7,413 nucleotides of DNA from Pasteurellaceae bacterium (GTDB taxonomy: Bacteria; Pseudomonadota; Gammaproteobacteria; Enterobacterales; Pasteurellaceae), in NCBI GenBank assembly GCA_900756875.1, contig CAAELW010000136.1, positions 1 through 7,413 of the forward strand, written 5' to 3'. The position numbers were made by a program, and so were the translations under genes. Positions 1-7,367 of the stretch are shown one piece after another. The notes under the pieces were generated by a model that was not told where the DNA came from, ran no database searches, and saw only the letters and a list, made by a program, of their open reading frames with translations. Position 1 is the first letter of the stretch, and each line of letters begins with the position of its first letter.

Positions 1-677
1 ACGCTATCTGCAGCCACGTAAATCGGCATATCACCGATGATCTGAATGCCTTTTTGATTTGCGTAATTTTTTAATTCAGTCCATTGTTTGAAGAAGAAAT
101 ATTGCGTCACTTTAAAGTACTGAATTTGCTCCGCTAACATGGTGCGATATTTTTCCAATGCACTTGGATCTCGAGCCACAGCTTTTTTATCATCCCATTT
201 TTGCAATGCTTGATTGCCAAAATGCCCTTTAATTGCCATAAACTCAGCAAAATCATCCAACCATAAACGATTGCTTTTCTCGAAGTGTTTGAAATCAGCT
301 TGGAATGATTGATTCTCTAAAAAATTTTTCACGGCTATTTCTAAAATCGGACGGCGCGCATAGAAGACGCGCTCATAATCCACGCTAGTTGGATCATCAC
401 CAAAATTGACTGATGCATAATCAGCTTCTTTCAACAAGCCCATTTGGGTTAATAAATCAAAATCAATAAGATGAGTATTACCTGCAACCGCAGAGAAAGA
501 TTGATAAGGAGAATCACCATAACTGGTGGTAGTGAGTGGAAGAATTTGCCAATAAGTTTGTTTGGTTTCAACTAAAAAATCGACAAAATCATAAGCGGAT
601 TGCCCAAAACTACCAATCCCAAATGCATTTGGTAGTGAGGTAATGTGCATAAGAACACCACTTGAACGAGTAAGCAT
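1..677 (-). CDS. malQ: 4-alpha-glucanotransferase (amylomaltase), N-terminal part, cut by window edge
   Basis: Translating the minus strand from the ATG at 677-675 gives 225 uninterrupted codons to the window edge. The product starts MLTRSSGVLMHITSLP, then GIGSFGQSAYDF, LPLTTTSYGDSPYQSFSA and, at the edge, GDMPIYVAADS. These are conserved blocks of the GH77 amylomaltase barrel. The enzyme is cytoplasmic and transfers alpha-1,4-glucan segments between maltodextrins, releasing glucose; it works with maltodextrin/glycogen phosphorylase. The RSSGVL block sits at the very N-terminus, so this is the short form (about 500 aa in the family), not the form with a roughly 150-residue N-terminal extension as in E. 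coli MalQ. The catalytic Asp/Glu/Asp residues lie beyond the edge and cannot be checked. The start is supported by AAAGGAG about 6 nt upstream. It is transcribed divergently from the GntR regulator at 870. In Haemophilus, malQ usually heads a glycogen operon; that part would lie to the left and is not visible. Confidence 0.93.
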   Translation of the reverse strand, partial: MLTRSSGVLMHITSLPNAFGIGSFGQSAYDFVDFLVETKQTYWQILPLTTTSYGDSPYQSFSAVAGNTHLIDFDLLTQMGLLKEADYASVNFGDDPTSVDYERVFYARRPILEIAVKNFLENQSFQADFKHFEKSNRLWLDDFAEFMAIKGHFGNQALQKWDDKKAVARDPSALEKYRTMLAEQIQYFKVTQYFFFKQWTELKNYANQKGIQIIGDMPIYVAADS

Positions 678-711
678 AATATCTCCTTTAGGACGTCATC
701 ATTTTTCGCTT

Positions 712-739
712 ATTCTAACCTAAACATATTTTAATGCAA
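712..739 (-). promoter_or_regulatory. Candidate malQ promoter
   Basis: On the minus strand a TAGAAT -10 box (712-717, 5/6 to consensus) lies 16 bp from a TTGCAT -35-like box (734-739, 3/6). The implied transcript would start near 705, leaving a short leader before malQ. The first operator-like repeat begins just upstream of this -35 (741-759), so a bound regulator would touch the polymerase site. Assigned by eye only. Confidence 0.45.
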
Positions 740-740
740 C

Positions 741-780
741 AACATATACGTAAAAGTTTAAAACATTTTCGTAAAAGATT
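741..780. repeat. Tandem pair of 19-bp operator-like repeats
   Basis: The 19-mers at 741-759 and 762-780 match at 16 of 19 positions, both reading AACAT-N3-CGTAAAAG. Their starts are 21 bp apart, two helical turns, so proteins bound to both would lie on the same DNA face. They share the CGTA core of the palindrome at 796-807. They sit between malQ and the GntR gene, next to the malQ -35. The inference is that these are lower-affinity operators for the adjacent GntR regulator; binding is not shown. Confidence 0.5.
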
Positions 781-808
781 GGTTTTCATTAAAATTTATA
801 CGTATAAC
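779..808 (+). promoter_or_regulatory. Candidate promoter of the GntR regulator
   Basis: TTGGTT (779-784, 3/6) and TATAAC (803-808, 5/6) are separated by 18 bp. The -10 box overlaps the right arm of the palindrome at 796-807. An alternative -10, TATGCT at 825-830, has no convincing -35. The leader would be about 55 nt, ending in the AAAAGGA ribosome binding site at 857-863. Confidence 0.4.
796..807. promoter_or_regulatory. Perfect 12-bp palindromic operator candidate
   Basis: TTATACGTATAA is a perfect palindrome, of the AT-rich short type bound by HutC/TreR-class GntR regulators. Its centre lies 31 bp (about three helical turns) from the centre of the second repeat at 762-780. It overlaps the candidate -10 box of the regulator gene (803-808), an ideal place for autorepression. 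That this gene's own product binds here is inferred from position and family. Confidence 0.55.
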
Positions 809-869
809 ATTAAGGATTTTATGATATGCTATTAACACATTTATGGAGCGGCTGATAAAAGGATAAGAA

Positions 870-1583
870 ATGAGCAAGTACAAGCAGGTCTATAACGAGA
901 TAAAAAGCCAAATTAATAATGGTAATTTAGCACCATTGCAAGAACTCCCGAGTGAAAATGAACTCATGCAAAGCTATGGTTTTTCCAAAGATACTATTCG
1001 AAAAGCGCTTTCTTTACTTGAAATCGATGGTTATATTCAAAAGCAACAAGGCAGAAATTCGATTGTTTTAAAACATGATTTATCTAAACCACAAATGCTT
1101 TCCGAAATTAAAACCGTCAGCGAATTAAATAGTGCCTCAACACATCAAGTAAAAACCACATTAACCAGCTTGTATATTGTGCAAGGTGAAGAAGAGCTGA
1201 TGCATATTTTTAATGTCGACGATCAGATCGATTTCTACCGTATTGCTCGCCTCCGTGAAATTGATGGCGAAGCCGTTGAATATGAGGTTTCTTATTTTGA
1301 TCGCCGCATCGTGCCTTTTATTAGCCGAGAAATCGCTGAACACTCTATTTATCACTATTTGGAAAACGAATTAAAATTAAAAATTAGTCACTCACAACGA
1401 AAAATTGTCTTTCGCTATGCAAACGAAGAAGAAAAAAAGGCAATTGATCTTGGTGAGTATGACATGGTTGTGAATGTGACGAGTACCACTTATTTGGCGG
1501 ATGGTCGACCGTTTCAATATGGGAGTATTAGCTATCGACCAGATAAAATTGCATTTACATCAACAGCAAAACGACATGTCTAG
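870..1583 (+). CDS. treR: GntR-family transcriptional regulator with UTRA domain, TreR-like
   Basis: This 237-aa protein has an N-terminal winged helix-turn-helix (residues about 3-68; PSENELMQSYGFSKDTIRKA at 27-46, wing at GYIQKQQGRNSIV) and a C-terminal UTRA effector domain (about 90-230). Stretches such as EHSIYHYLENELKLKISHSQ and the FQYGSISYRPDKIAF tail resemble B. subtilis TreR, the trehalose-6-phosphate-responsive repressor. The ATG at 870 has AAAAGGA 6 nt upstream, and length fits the family (about 235-240 aa). No trehalose transport or hydrolase gene is in the window; the divergent neighbour is malQ. The name rests on similarity. The true regulon may be maltodextrin or glycogen genes, and the ligand could be another sugar phosphate. 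It is probably autoregulated through the palindrome over its -10 box. The gene is monocistronic, ending at the terminator at 1623-1654. Confidence 0.85.
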   Translation: MSKYKQVYNEIKSQINNGNLAPLQELPSENELMQSYGFSKDTIRKALSLLEIDGYIQKQQGRNSIVLKHDLSKPQMLSEIKTVSELNSASTHQVKTTLTSLYIVQGEEELMHIFNVDDQIDFYRIARLREIDGEAVEYEVSYFDRRIVPFISREIAEHSIYHYLENELKLKISHSQRKIVFRYANEEEKKAIDLGEYDMVVNVTSTTYLADGRPFQYGSISYRPDKIAFTSTAKRHV

Positions 1584-1622
1584 TTTTTTTGTAAATGACA
1601 CGTTGTGATTAAAAATTCATAA

Positions 1623-1654
1623 AAAAAGTGCGGTCATTTTTAACCGCACTTTTT
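1623..1654. terminator. Bidirectional terminator built from an inverted USS pair
   Basis: A 12-bp perfect stem (1623-1634 with 1643-1654) encloses an 8-nt loop. A-runs on the left and T-runs on the right make it work in both directions. Each arm carries the uptake 9-mer: AAGTGCGGT at 1626-1634 on plus, and its complement at 1643-1651. It lies between the convergent ends of the GntR gene and tehA, 8 bp beyond the tehA stop. Confidence 0.9.
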
Positions 1655-1661
1655 GTTTAAA

Positions 1662-2606
1662 CTACTTTAACCAAAATTGTCCTTTTAAGAGCTTTCCTAG
1701 CGTCATCAGTACTAAGCCACCAATCATCAAGTTAGCAAAGATAAACGCACCGTTTGCCAACCCGCTCAGTACGTTATGGTGCACAAAAGAAACCGCCCCA
1801 TTTGCTAAAGAAGCTAATCCGAATGAAAAAGACCAAAAACCAATATTTAGCCCTTTTTCACTAATCCAAGGGAACAGGCGAATTAAAAATAACATTTGTA
1901 AAAAGCCATATCCCCATAAGAGCTTAACGAAAAGATCGATCTCTCCCCCATTAAGCGATAAGTAAGCTGACGAGCCCACAAATGCTGGAGCGAGAATGAT
2001 CCCCATGGTTGGACGAAATTGTGGTTCAATCTGCAACACGCGTAAACGTTGGAATAATACCGGTTCATAAATAATCCAAGCGATCATCCCTGCACCTAAG
2101 AACAAATAGCCTAAATCTTGATAGCCTAACAAGGCTAATGATGAGGCACTTGTAAAGTTAGTCGCCACAGAGGGCAAATAAAAAGGTGGCAGTGTCGATT
2201 TTTCCTCAAATGTGCCATCTTTCCATAACGCACTAATTCGCACTGAAGCAAACAATAATTGCCCAATTGTCCCGATCCAAATTAATCCCTCACCGATGGT
2301 AGGAAACCAGCGATACAGAACATCCCCGCTTAACATCGTTGTAATCGGTATTAATGCAAGAAAAGAAAAACGTATCGGACAACAATATTCATCTCGTACT
2401 TCTTGAGAGAAATAAATCATTTTATAAATATAGAGCAAGACGAAAAGTGCCCATACTGAAACAGACGTTACGCCAATAATATCACTCACATTTCGAGAAA
2501 AAGAGAGCGTATCGCCCATATGCAACCAGGCTAAAGATAAAGCGCTTAAACCTAATGGAATCGCAAAATACCCTGTTGGTAATGGAAATGGTCGTTTATC
2601 AGTCAT
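1662..2606 (-). CDS. tehA: TehA, SLAC1/TDT-family inner-membrane anion channel
   Basis: The 314-aa product starts near PFPLPTGYF and is nearly colinear with H. influenzae TehA, whose trimeric structure defines the bacterial SLAC1-like fold: ten transmembrane helices, five of them lining a central pore. About ten hydrophobic segments are visible. The pore-gating phenylalanine of the family appears as F262 in SFGLASLAN (261-269). Other shared blocks are RFSFLALIPITTMLSGD (79-95), ANFTSASSLALLGY-like (148-162) and EPQFRPTMGIILAPAFV (194-210). TehA is linked to tellurite resistance when over-expressed and to dicarboxylate/anion passage; its physiological substrate is unsettled. The ATG has AGGAG 7-8 nt upstream (minus strand, near 2614-2620). 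tehB is not adjacent; in H. influenzae the two genes are also apart. serS lies upstream in the same direction but has its own terminator, so tehA is probably transcribed alone. Confidence 0.94.
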   Translation of the reverse strand: MTDKRPFPLPTGYFAIPLGLSALSLAWLHMGDTLSFSRNVSDIIGVTSVSVWALFVLLYIYKMIYFSQEVRDEYCCPIRFSFLALIPITTMLSGDVLYRWFPTIGEGLIWIGTIGQLLFASVRISALWKDGTFEEKSTLPPFYLPSVATNFTSASSLALLGYQDLGYLFLGAGMIAWIIYEPVLFQRLRVLQIEPQFRPTMGIILAPAFVGSSAYLSLNGGEIDLFVKLLWGYGFLQMLFLIRLFPWISEKGLNIGFWSFSFGLASLANGAVSFVHHNVLSGLANGAFIFANLMIGGLVLMTLGKLLKGQFWLK

Positions 2607-2718
2607 TATTATTCTCCTAAAAATTGATACCTTATAAGATTACCTCTAAATGCATGAATATTGATGTGGATTTATCTCAAAGACTAGAATAAAAATCTCA
2701 TTTCTCTAAATGAAAGAA

Positions 2719-2740
2719 AGGGCTAATAAACATTAGCCCT
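2719..2740 (-). terminator. serS terminator
   Basis: A perfect 9-bp stem, AGGGCTAAT (2719-2727) with ATTAGCCCT (2732-2740), closes a 4-nt loop about 24 bp past the serS stop. In the minus direction it is followed by the T-rich tract TTTCTTTCATTT. It contains no USS, unlike the other two terminators here. It separates serS from tehA. Confidence 0.8.
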
Positions 2741-2763
2741 AAATTGAATTAATATATTTTTGA

Positions 2764-4062
<1,299 letters not shown>

Positions 4063-4091
4063 CTATTTTTCATTATGAAACAGATACCTTT

Positions 4092-4097
4092 ATTCTA
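4092..4097 (-). promoter_or_regulatory. Candidate serS promoter -10 box
   Basis: TAGAAT on the minus strand (5/6 to consensus) lies 38 bp before the serS ATG, giving a leader of about 30 nt. No good -35 box is seen at 16-18 bp. The leader is too short for a T-box or other long riboswitch. Confidence 0.4.
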
Positions 4098-4174
4098 GCG
4101 TGCTTTGAGCAAATAAACCAGTTAAAACCCTGATTTTTCTTTTATTAACTCTTTCAAAAACATCAAATTTTATG

Positions 4175-4183
4175 ACCGCACTT
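4175..4183 (-). repeat. Single DNA uptake signal sequence (USS)
   Basis: AAGTGCGGT on the minus strand, followed by CATAAAATTTGATGTTTTTG. This fits the extended Haemophilus USS, a core followed by two phased AT-rich segments. It lies in the serS/ydcH intergenic region and has no inverted partner, so it is not a terminator. Confidence 0.9.
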
Positions 4184-4196
4184 AGCCATGATTTAA

Positions 4197-4218
4197 TTTT
4201 GTGATCTCTGTCAAATTC
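4197..4218 (+). promoter_or_regulatory. CRP-like binding site upstream of ydcH
   Basis: The 22-bp stretch has a perfect TGTGATCT left half (4200-4207) and a degenerate right half TCAAA (4211-4215). It matches the idealised CRP palindrome at 15 of 22 positions. Its centre (4207.5) is about 60 bp upstream of the start point predicted from the TATAAT box at 4255-4260, the classic class I activation distance. The weak -35 there suits an activator-dependent promoter. Confidence 0.5.
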
Positions 4219-4254
4219 TGAGAATGAGACACTAGAAACAGCAAAAAAAAGTTC

Positions 4255-4260
4255 TATAAT
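4255..4260 (+). promoter_or_regulatory. ydcH promoter -10 box
   Basis: A perfect TATAAT lies 31 bp before the ydcH ATG. No good -35 is seen; the nearest spacing gives ACTAGA at 4231-4236 with 18 bp. The leader would be about 25 nt and holds the AGGAG site at 4281-4285. Confidence 0.65.
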
Positions 4261-4291
4261 GAAAATGAACGTTAACCAAGAGGAGTAACCT

Positions 4292-4510
4292 ATGTTTCCT
4301 GAATTTCGCGATTTAATCACTAAGCTTAAAAACAAAGATGCTTATTTTGATCGCTTGTTTGAAAAGCACAATGCATTAGACCAAGATATCAAAAATAAGA
4401 TTGATAACATAGAACTCGCAACTCATACGGAAATTGAGAACTTGAAAAAAGAAAAATTACGGATTAAAGACGAGCTCTATCAATACTTGAAAAAGAAAGC
4501 AGATGAGTAA
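4292..4510 (+). CDS. ydcH: YdcH family protein (DUF465)
   Basis: This 72-aa protein aligns over its full length with E. coli YdcH (MFPEYRDLISRLK start): MFPEFRDLITKLK at 1-13, then LFEKHNALDQDI (22-33) and LKKEKLRIKDEL (50-61). It is highly charged and predicted almost entirely helical, probably a short hairpin or coiled coil. It has no signal peptide, membrane segment or catalytic motif. The function of DUF465 is not established. The start is clear: AGGAG at 4281-4285 with 6-nt spacing. It has its own promoter with a perfect -10 and a CRP-like site upstream, and ends at an inverted-USS terminator, so it is a free-standing gene. The small size and good expression signals suggest an abundant accessory protein; that is inference. 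Confidence 0.93.
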   Translation: MFPEFRDLITKLKNKDAYFDRLFEKHNALDQDIKNKIDNIELATHTEIENLKKEKLRIKDELYQYLKKKADE

Positions 4511-4528
4511 TTGGTTTAATGTAAAAAC

Positions 4529-4555
4529 AAAGTGCGGTGAAATTTACCGCACTTT
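4529..4555. terminator. Bidirectional terminator built from an inverted USS pair
   Basis: A 10-bp perfect stem, AAAGTGCGGT (4529-4538) with ACCGCACTTT (4546-4555), closes a 7-nt loop and is flanked by A- and T-runs. The arms carry USS copies at 4530-4538 (plus) and 4546-4554 (minus). It sits between the convergent ends of ydcH and the EamA transporter, whose stop codon is 8 bp away, and can serve both. Confidence 0.9.
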
Positions 4556-4562
4556 TTTGTTT

Positions 4563-5441
4563 TTATGACGTTTTGCTTTTTTGAGAGCCCAGATAAATTG
4601 CGACTAATGTCAGCACAGCCCCCACCCATTGCCAATGATTGATGGGCTTATCCAAGCCAAAATAATCAATGATGAGCGCCACCACTGGTTCAGAAAGAAG
4701 CAATAAACCGGTTAAACCTAAGGATAAGTAAGGAATGGTATAAGCAATCATTCCCCACGCTAAGCATTGCATCACCGTACCATAAATAAATACCAGTCCC
4801 CAATCGGTAAATGTGGTTGGATAAAGGTTATCGTAATTAAAAATAAGCGAAGGAATAATTAAGACCAAAGCACCACTCACGCTCAGAATAAACATTAATG
4901 GAAATAAAGCTGTGGGTTCTTCTTCGTGCACCTTTTTAATCATAATCATTGAAGCCGCAAGCATGCCTGCAGAAATGAGCCCAATGATGATGCCGTACAT
5001 CCCTTCAAAATTATGTTGTAGTTCTTCCCCAGTGATTAAGACAACACCCACAACCGCTAAAAATAGACTTAACATTTGTAGTTTGCTTTGACGTTCGCCA
5101 AAGAATAAATACCCAATTGCCGCCAAGAAGAAAATCTGTAAGCTATTCAACAAGGTTGAAATGCCTGGCCCCACTGCATATACACTTTCATGCCAAAAAG
5201 ATAAATCAAAGGCTAAAAAGATACCGGATAATACGGCATACATCATCGCTTTACGACTTTTAGGAAAACGTTGTCTTTTTAATTTCATTAAGAACCAGAA
5301 AATAAAAGAGGCAATGAGTAAGCGCCAAAATGCGATGGCATAACCACCCACTGGCACAAACTTAACAATTAGGCTTCCTAAACCGAATAGCACGCAGCCC
5401 ACGACTAACATCGAGGCGGCGTAAGATTTGATTTTATCCAT
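4563..5441 (-). CDS. DMT-superfamily (EamA) transporter
   Basis: This 292-aa inner-membrane protein has about ten hydrophobic helices in two EamA repeats (about 8-138 and 149-286), the usual build and length for drug/metabolite transporters. Family marks include AIAFWRLLIAS (35-45), the repeat-1 end at YLFFGERQSKLQ (111-122) with its conserved Glu, and the matching LLLSEPVVALIIDYF (247-261) in repeat 2. Members export or import small metabolites, often amino acids; the substrate cannot be read from sequence. The ATG (5441-5439) overlaps the upstream gene's stop codon in a TAATG junction, so the gene is probably translated by coupling to the 266-aa membrane protein. It ends at the USS-pair terminator at 4529-4555. 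Confidence 0.92.
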   Translation of the reverse strand: MDKIKSYAASMLVVGCVLFGLGSLIVKFVPVGGYAIAFWRLLIASFIFWFLMKLKRQRFPKSRKAMMYAVLSGIFLAFDLSFWHESVYAVGPGISTLLNSLQIFFLAAIGYLFFGERQSKLQMLSLFLAVVGVVLITGEELQHNFEGMYGIIIGLISAGMLAASMIMIKKVHEEEPTALFPLMFILSVSGALVLIIPSLIFNYDNLYPTTFTDWGLVFIYGTVMQCLAWGMIAYTIPYLSLGLTGLLLLSEPVVALIIDYFGLDKPINHWQWVGAVLTLVAIYLGSQKSKTS

Positions 5442-6241
5442 TAAATAAACATCGCCCAGACTGGCAAGCTACTAGCCATAAAGAATAAAATGAGTAGGCT
5501 ATTATAGCTGAGCTTCCATTTCTTTACACTGTGTAAGAGCAATACACCCGCTATCACTAAGTGAAGCAGAAAATAAATGCCGTATGCGAAAACGTTCGAA
5601 AAAACGACCGCACTTGTGCCTTGATAAATAATAAAAATCAGTACTGCCAATGCATTAATCGCAAGCAGTAAAATCATCAATAACGGCAGTAATGCAATAA
5701 AACCTTGTAAACGATTACGAGATACAGATAAGCATAAATTCGCTAACAATACGCCCATCACCGCTTGTGCAAATGGATTATACTGCACGAAATTCGGTGT
5801 TGGATTGCCAAAGAAAATCATCAAATAGGCAATGACACCAAATCCACTCACCAAAGATGCCATTAAGAGAAAACCACGACGAGCAACTTCATCCTTAGGT
5901 TGTTTCCATACTGCATATACGGCAGATAATCCAGATAAGCTAACAATATCAGTTATCACGTAATGATGTGGTGAGGCTAAGCTCATCCCTAACCAAATGA
6001 ACCAATAAAGCGCAAAACAGACATTTGCTTTAATTAAACGTCCACGCTGCCCTGGACAAATTTCGCCTTTAATAAAGGCTACCAAACAAAGTAACTGAGC
6101 AATCAGCACACCAAAGGCTAAATGAGGAATCAATTTTTCAGCAGATTGCAAAGACTCTGCAAAAAATTCAATAATTAATAGCAACCCAATTGGCAAGAGA
6201 GCAAGAAATGCGGCTAAGGGTTTGGATTGTTCTTCTGACAT
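5441..6241 (-). CDS. Uncharacterised polytopic membrane protein
   Basis: I do not recognise this 266-aa protein or a domain in it. It is strongly hydrophobic, with eight to nine likely membrane segments (about 9-28, 37-57, 72-89, 93-111, 121-145, 157-174, 179-206, 213-238, 247-265). Loops are short and charged, e.g. KGEICPGQRGRLIK (58-71) and WKQPKDEVARR (112-122). There are no cysteine pairs, heme ligands in a pattern, or ATPase motifs. It is the first gene of a two-gene unit; its TAA shares one base with the ATG of the EamA transporter, so the two are likely made together and may act together. The start at 6241 has only a weak GAGA site about 8 nt upstream. A USS at 5607-5615 lies inside the frame. 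It may be a lineage-specific Pasteurellaceae protein. The frame is real; the function is unknown. Confidence 0.85.
   Translation of the reverse strand: MSEEQSKPLAAFLALLPIGLLLIIEFFAESLQSAEKLIPHLAFGVLIAQLLCLVAFIKGEICPGQRGRLIKANVCFALYWFIWLGMSLASPHHYVITDIVSLSGLSAVYAVWKQPKDEVARRGFLLMASLVSGFGVIAYLMIFFGNPTPNFVQYNPFAQAVMGVLLANLCLSVSRNRLQGFIALLPLLMILLLAINALAVLIFIIYQGTSAVVFSNVFAYGIYFLLHLVIAGVLLLHSVKKWKLSYNSLLILFFMASSLPVWAMFI
5607..5615 (-). repeat. Intragenic DNA uptake signal sequence (USS)
   Basis: A perfect AAGTGCGGT on the minus (coding) strand of the 266-aa membrane protein, read as Ser-Ala-Val within TSAV (residues 209-212). SAV is a tolerated reading of the USS in Haemophilus genes. The next bases (CGTTTTTTCG) are partly AT-rich, as in the extended USS. 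Confidence 0.9.
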
Positions 6242-6349
6242 AAGATTCTCGATTAGAAAAAGAAGGCGTCATTATGCCAAAATTTACAGCTTTTTTTAAT
6301 GGCTTTCGTGCATTTTGACTCATTCCCTTTTAAAATAAGCAAAATGATA

Positions 6350-6358
6350 ACCGCACTT
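6350..6358 (-). repeat. DNA uptake signal sequence (USS) in the yicG leader
   Basis: A perfect AAGTGCGGT on the minus strand in the divergent region 6242-6374, followed by TATCATTTTGCTTATTTTAA on that strand (AT-rich, as in the extended USS). It has no inverted partner. Its edge is one base from the AGGA ribosome binding site of yicG (6360-6363). Confidence 0.88.
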
Positions 6359-6374
6359 TAGGAACCACAGAAAA

Positions 6375-7037
6375 ATGCTATTAAGCGTACTTTATATTAT
6401 TGGAATAACTGCCGAAGGAATTACCGGTGCATTAGCCGCTGGACGAGAAAAAATGGATATTTTTGGGGTAATTATTATTGCCTGTGTGACGGCGATTGGT
6501 GGCGGTTCGGTACGCGATGTCTTACTTGGACACTACCCGCTTGGCTGGGTTAAACATCCTGAATATTTCATTATGGTGGCTGGTGCCGCTGTATTAACGG
6601 TTTTTATTGCACCTTTCATCAAACATTTCATGCGCTACTTCCGCACAATTTTCTTGGTGTTAGATGCTTTAGGATTAATCGTATATTCCATTATCGGTGC
6701 GCAGATTGCCATTGATATGGGTTATGGCTTTACCGTGACATCCATTGCGGCAACGGTGACAGGTGCATTTGGTGGTGTATTGCGTGATTTACTGTGTAAC
6801 CGCATTCCCCTTGTGTTCCAAAAAGAACTTTACGCCAGCGTGTCATTCTTCTCTGCCGCCATGTATATGGCATTACAACACATTCAAGTAGAACACACAC
6901 TTTCAATTTTACTCACGTTATTCAGTGGTTTTGCATTGCGCTTACTTGCAGTTCGATTTGGCTGGGGATTACCTGTTTTCGATTTCCAAGAGCAAGATGA
7001 TGAAACAAATGATAAATTACCGAAGAAAACGAAGTAA
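6375..7037 (+). CDS. yicG: YicG/UPF0126 membrane protein, TRIC-like (Gly_transporter family)
   Basis: This 220-aa inner-membrane protein has seven likely helices and two homologous repeats (about 3-85 and 92-170). Each carries the family signature: [11 protein letters not shown] at 42-52 and [16 protein letters not shown] at 130-145. The glycine-rich kinks with Arg-Asp pairs are shared with prokaryotic TRIC channels. Pfam calls the family Gly_transporter, and E. coli YicG has been linked to glycine transport; channel versus transporter activity is not settled by sequence. The C-terminus ([12 protein letters not shown] then a charged tail) is typical, and length fits the family (about 205-220 aa). 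The ATG follows AGGA at 6360-6363 with a long spacing of about 11 nt. A TTGACT -35-like box (6315-6320) lacks a convincing -10. The gene is divergent from the 266-aa protein and seems to stand alone; no clear terminator follows it. Confidence 0.93.
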   Translation: MLLSVLYIIGITAEGITGALAAGREKMDIFGVIIIACVTAIGGGSVRDVLLGHYPLGWVKHPEYFIMVAGAAVLTVFIAPFIKHFMRYFRTIFLVLDALGLIVYSIIGAQIAIDMGYGFTVTSIAATVTGAFGGVLRDLLCNRIPLVFQKELYASVSFFSAAMYMALQHIQVEHTLSILLTLFSGFALRLLAVRFGWGLPVFDFQEQDDETNDKLPKKTK

Positions 7038-7139
7038 TGGATAACTCATGCAAACATTAACTTTAACTGGTAAAAAATGTATTATGATTTTTGCTAATTA
7101 GAAAAAATAGATGGACAGGATCTCTGAAGGAATAAAAAA

Positions 7140-7340
7140 TTATTCACGATACTTACCTTTCATACTTTTTCCTAAATAAAAACAAAATAGAAGTAAAACG
7201 AATATTAAAGGAAACCATTTAAGAGTCACTAACAAACTAACTTTCTTAAAATCAAAGTTAAATTTATATAGAGCTAATACATACATAAATAAAGTTGAAA
7301 TTACTGACATCTTTAAAACACTAAAAAAGTCAGTTTTCAT
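7140..7340 (-). CDS. Small AT-rich membrane protein of unknown function
   Basis: This 66-aa protein has two likely membrane helices (about 9-27 and 36-57) and a basic tail, GKSMKGKYRE. I recognise no family. The ATG at 7340-7338 follows GGGGGAG at a spacing of about 7 nt, the strongest ribosome binding site in the window, and a perfect TATAAT lies at 7368-7373; together these make it a real gene and not a chance frame. Its base composition stands apart: I count 29 GC in 7141-7260 (24%), against 27 of 60 (45%) in the serS stretch 2821-2880. That, with its position at the edge beside unrelated genes, hints at recent arrival or an accessory region to the right. It could be an immunity or accessory protein of a neighbouring cargo, or a relic; nothing in the sequence decides. 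Confidence 0.65.
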   Translation of the reverse strand: MKTDFFSVLKMSVISTLFMYVLALYKFNFDFKKVSLLVTLKWFPLIFVLLLFCFYLGKSMKGKYRE

Positions 7341-7367
7341 ATTTTATCTCCCCCTACTATTCTATTT

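Noticed and set aside
1623..1654. Inverted repeat as a mobile-element end
   Set aside because: It is an inverted USS pair with A/T tails, a standard Haemophilus terminator; no transposase or target duplication is present.
2618..2665. tehA promoter (TATAAG with a TTCATG-like -35, minus strand)
   Set aside because: Both boxes are weak. A promoter must lie between the serS terminator and tehA, but this choice is not firm enough to annotate.
4090..4335. 81-codon minus-strand frame across the serS/ydcH intergenic region
   Set aside because: It overlaps the ydcH start, the promoter signals and the serS -10, has no ribosome binding site and no recognisable protein character.
7130..7145. Inverted repeat GAATAA-AAAA-TTATTC as a terminator
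   Set aside because: The stem is 6 bp with a single GC pair and overlaps the stop of the 66-aa gene; expected by chance in such AT-rich DNA.
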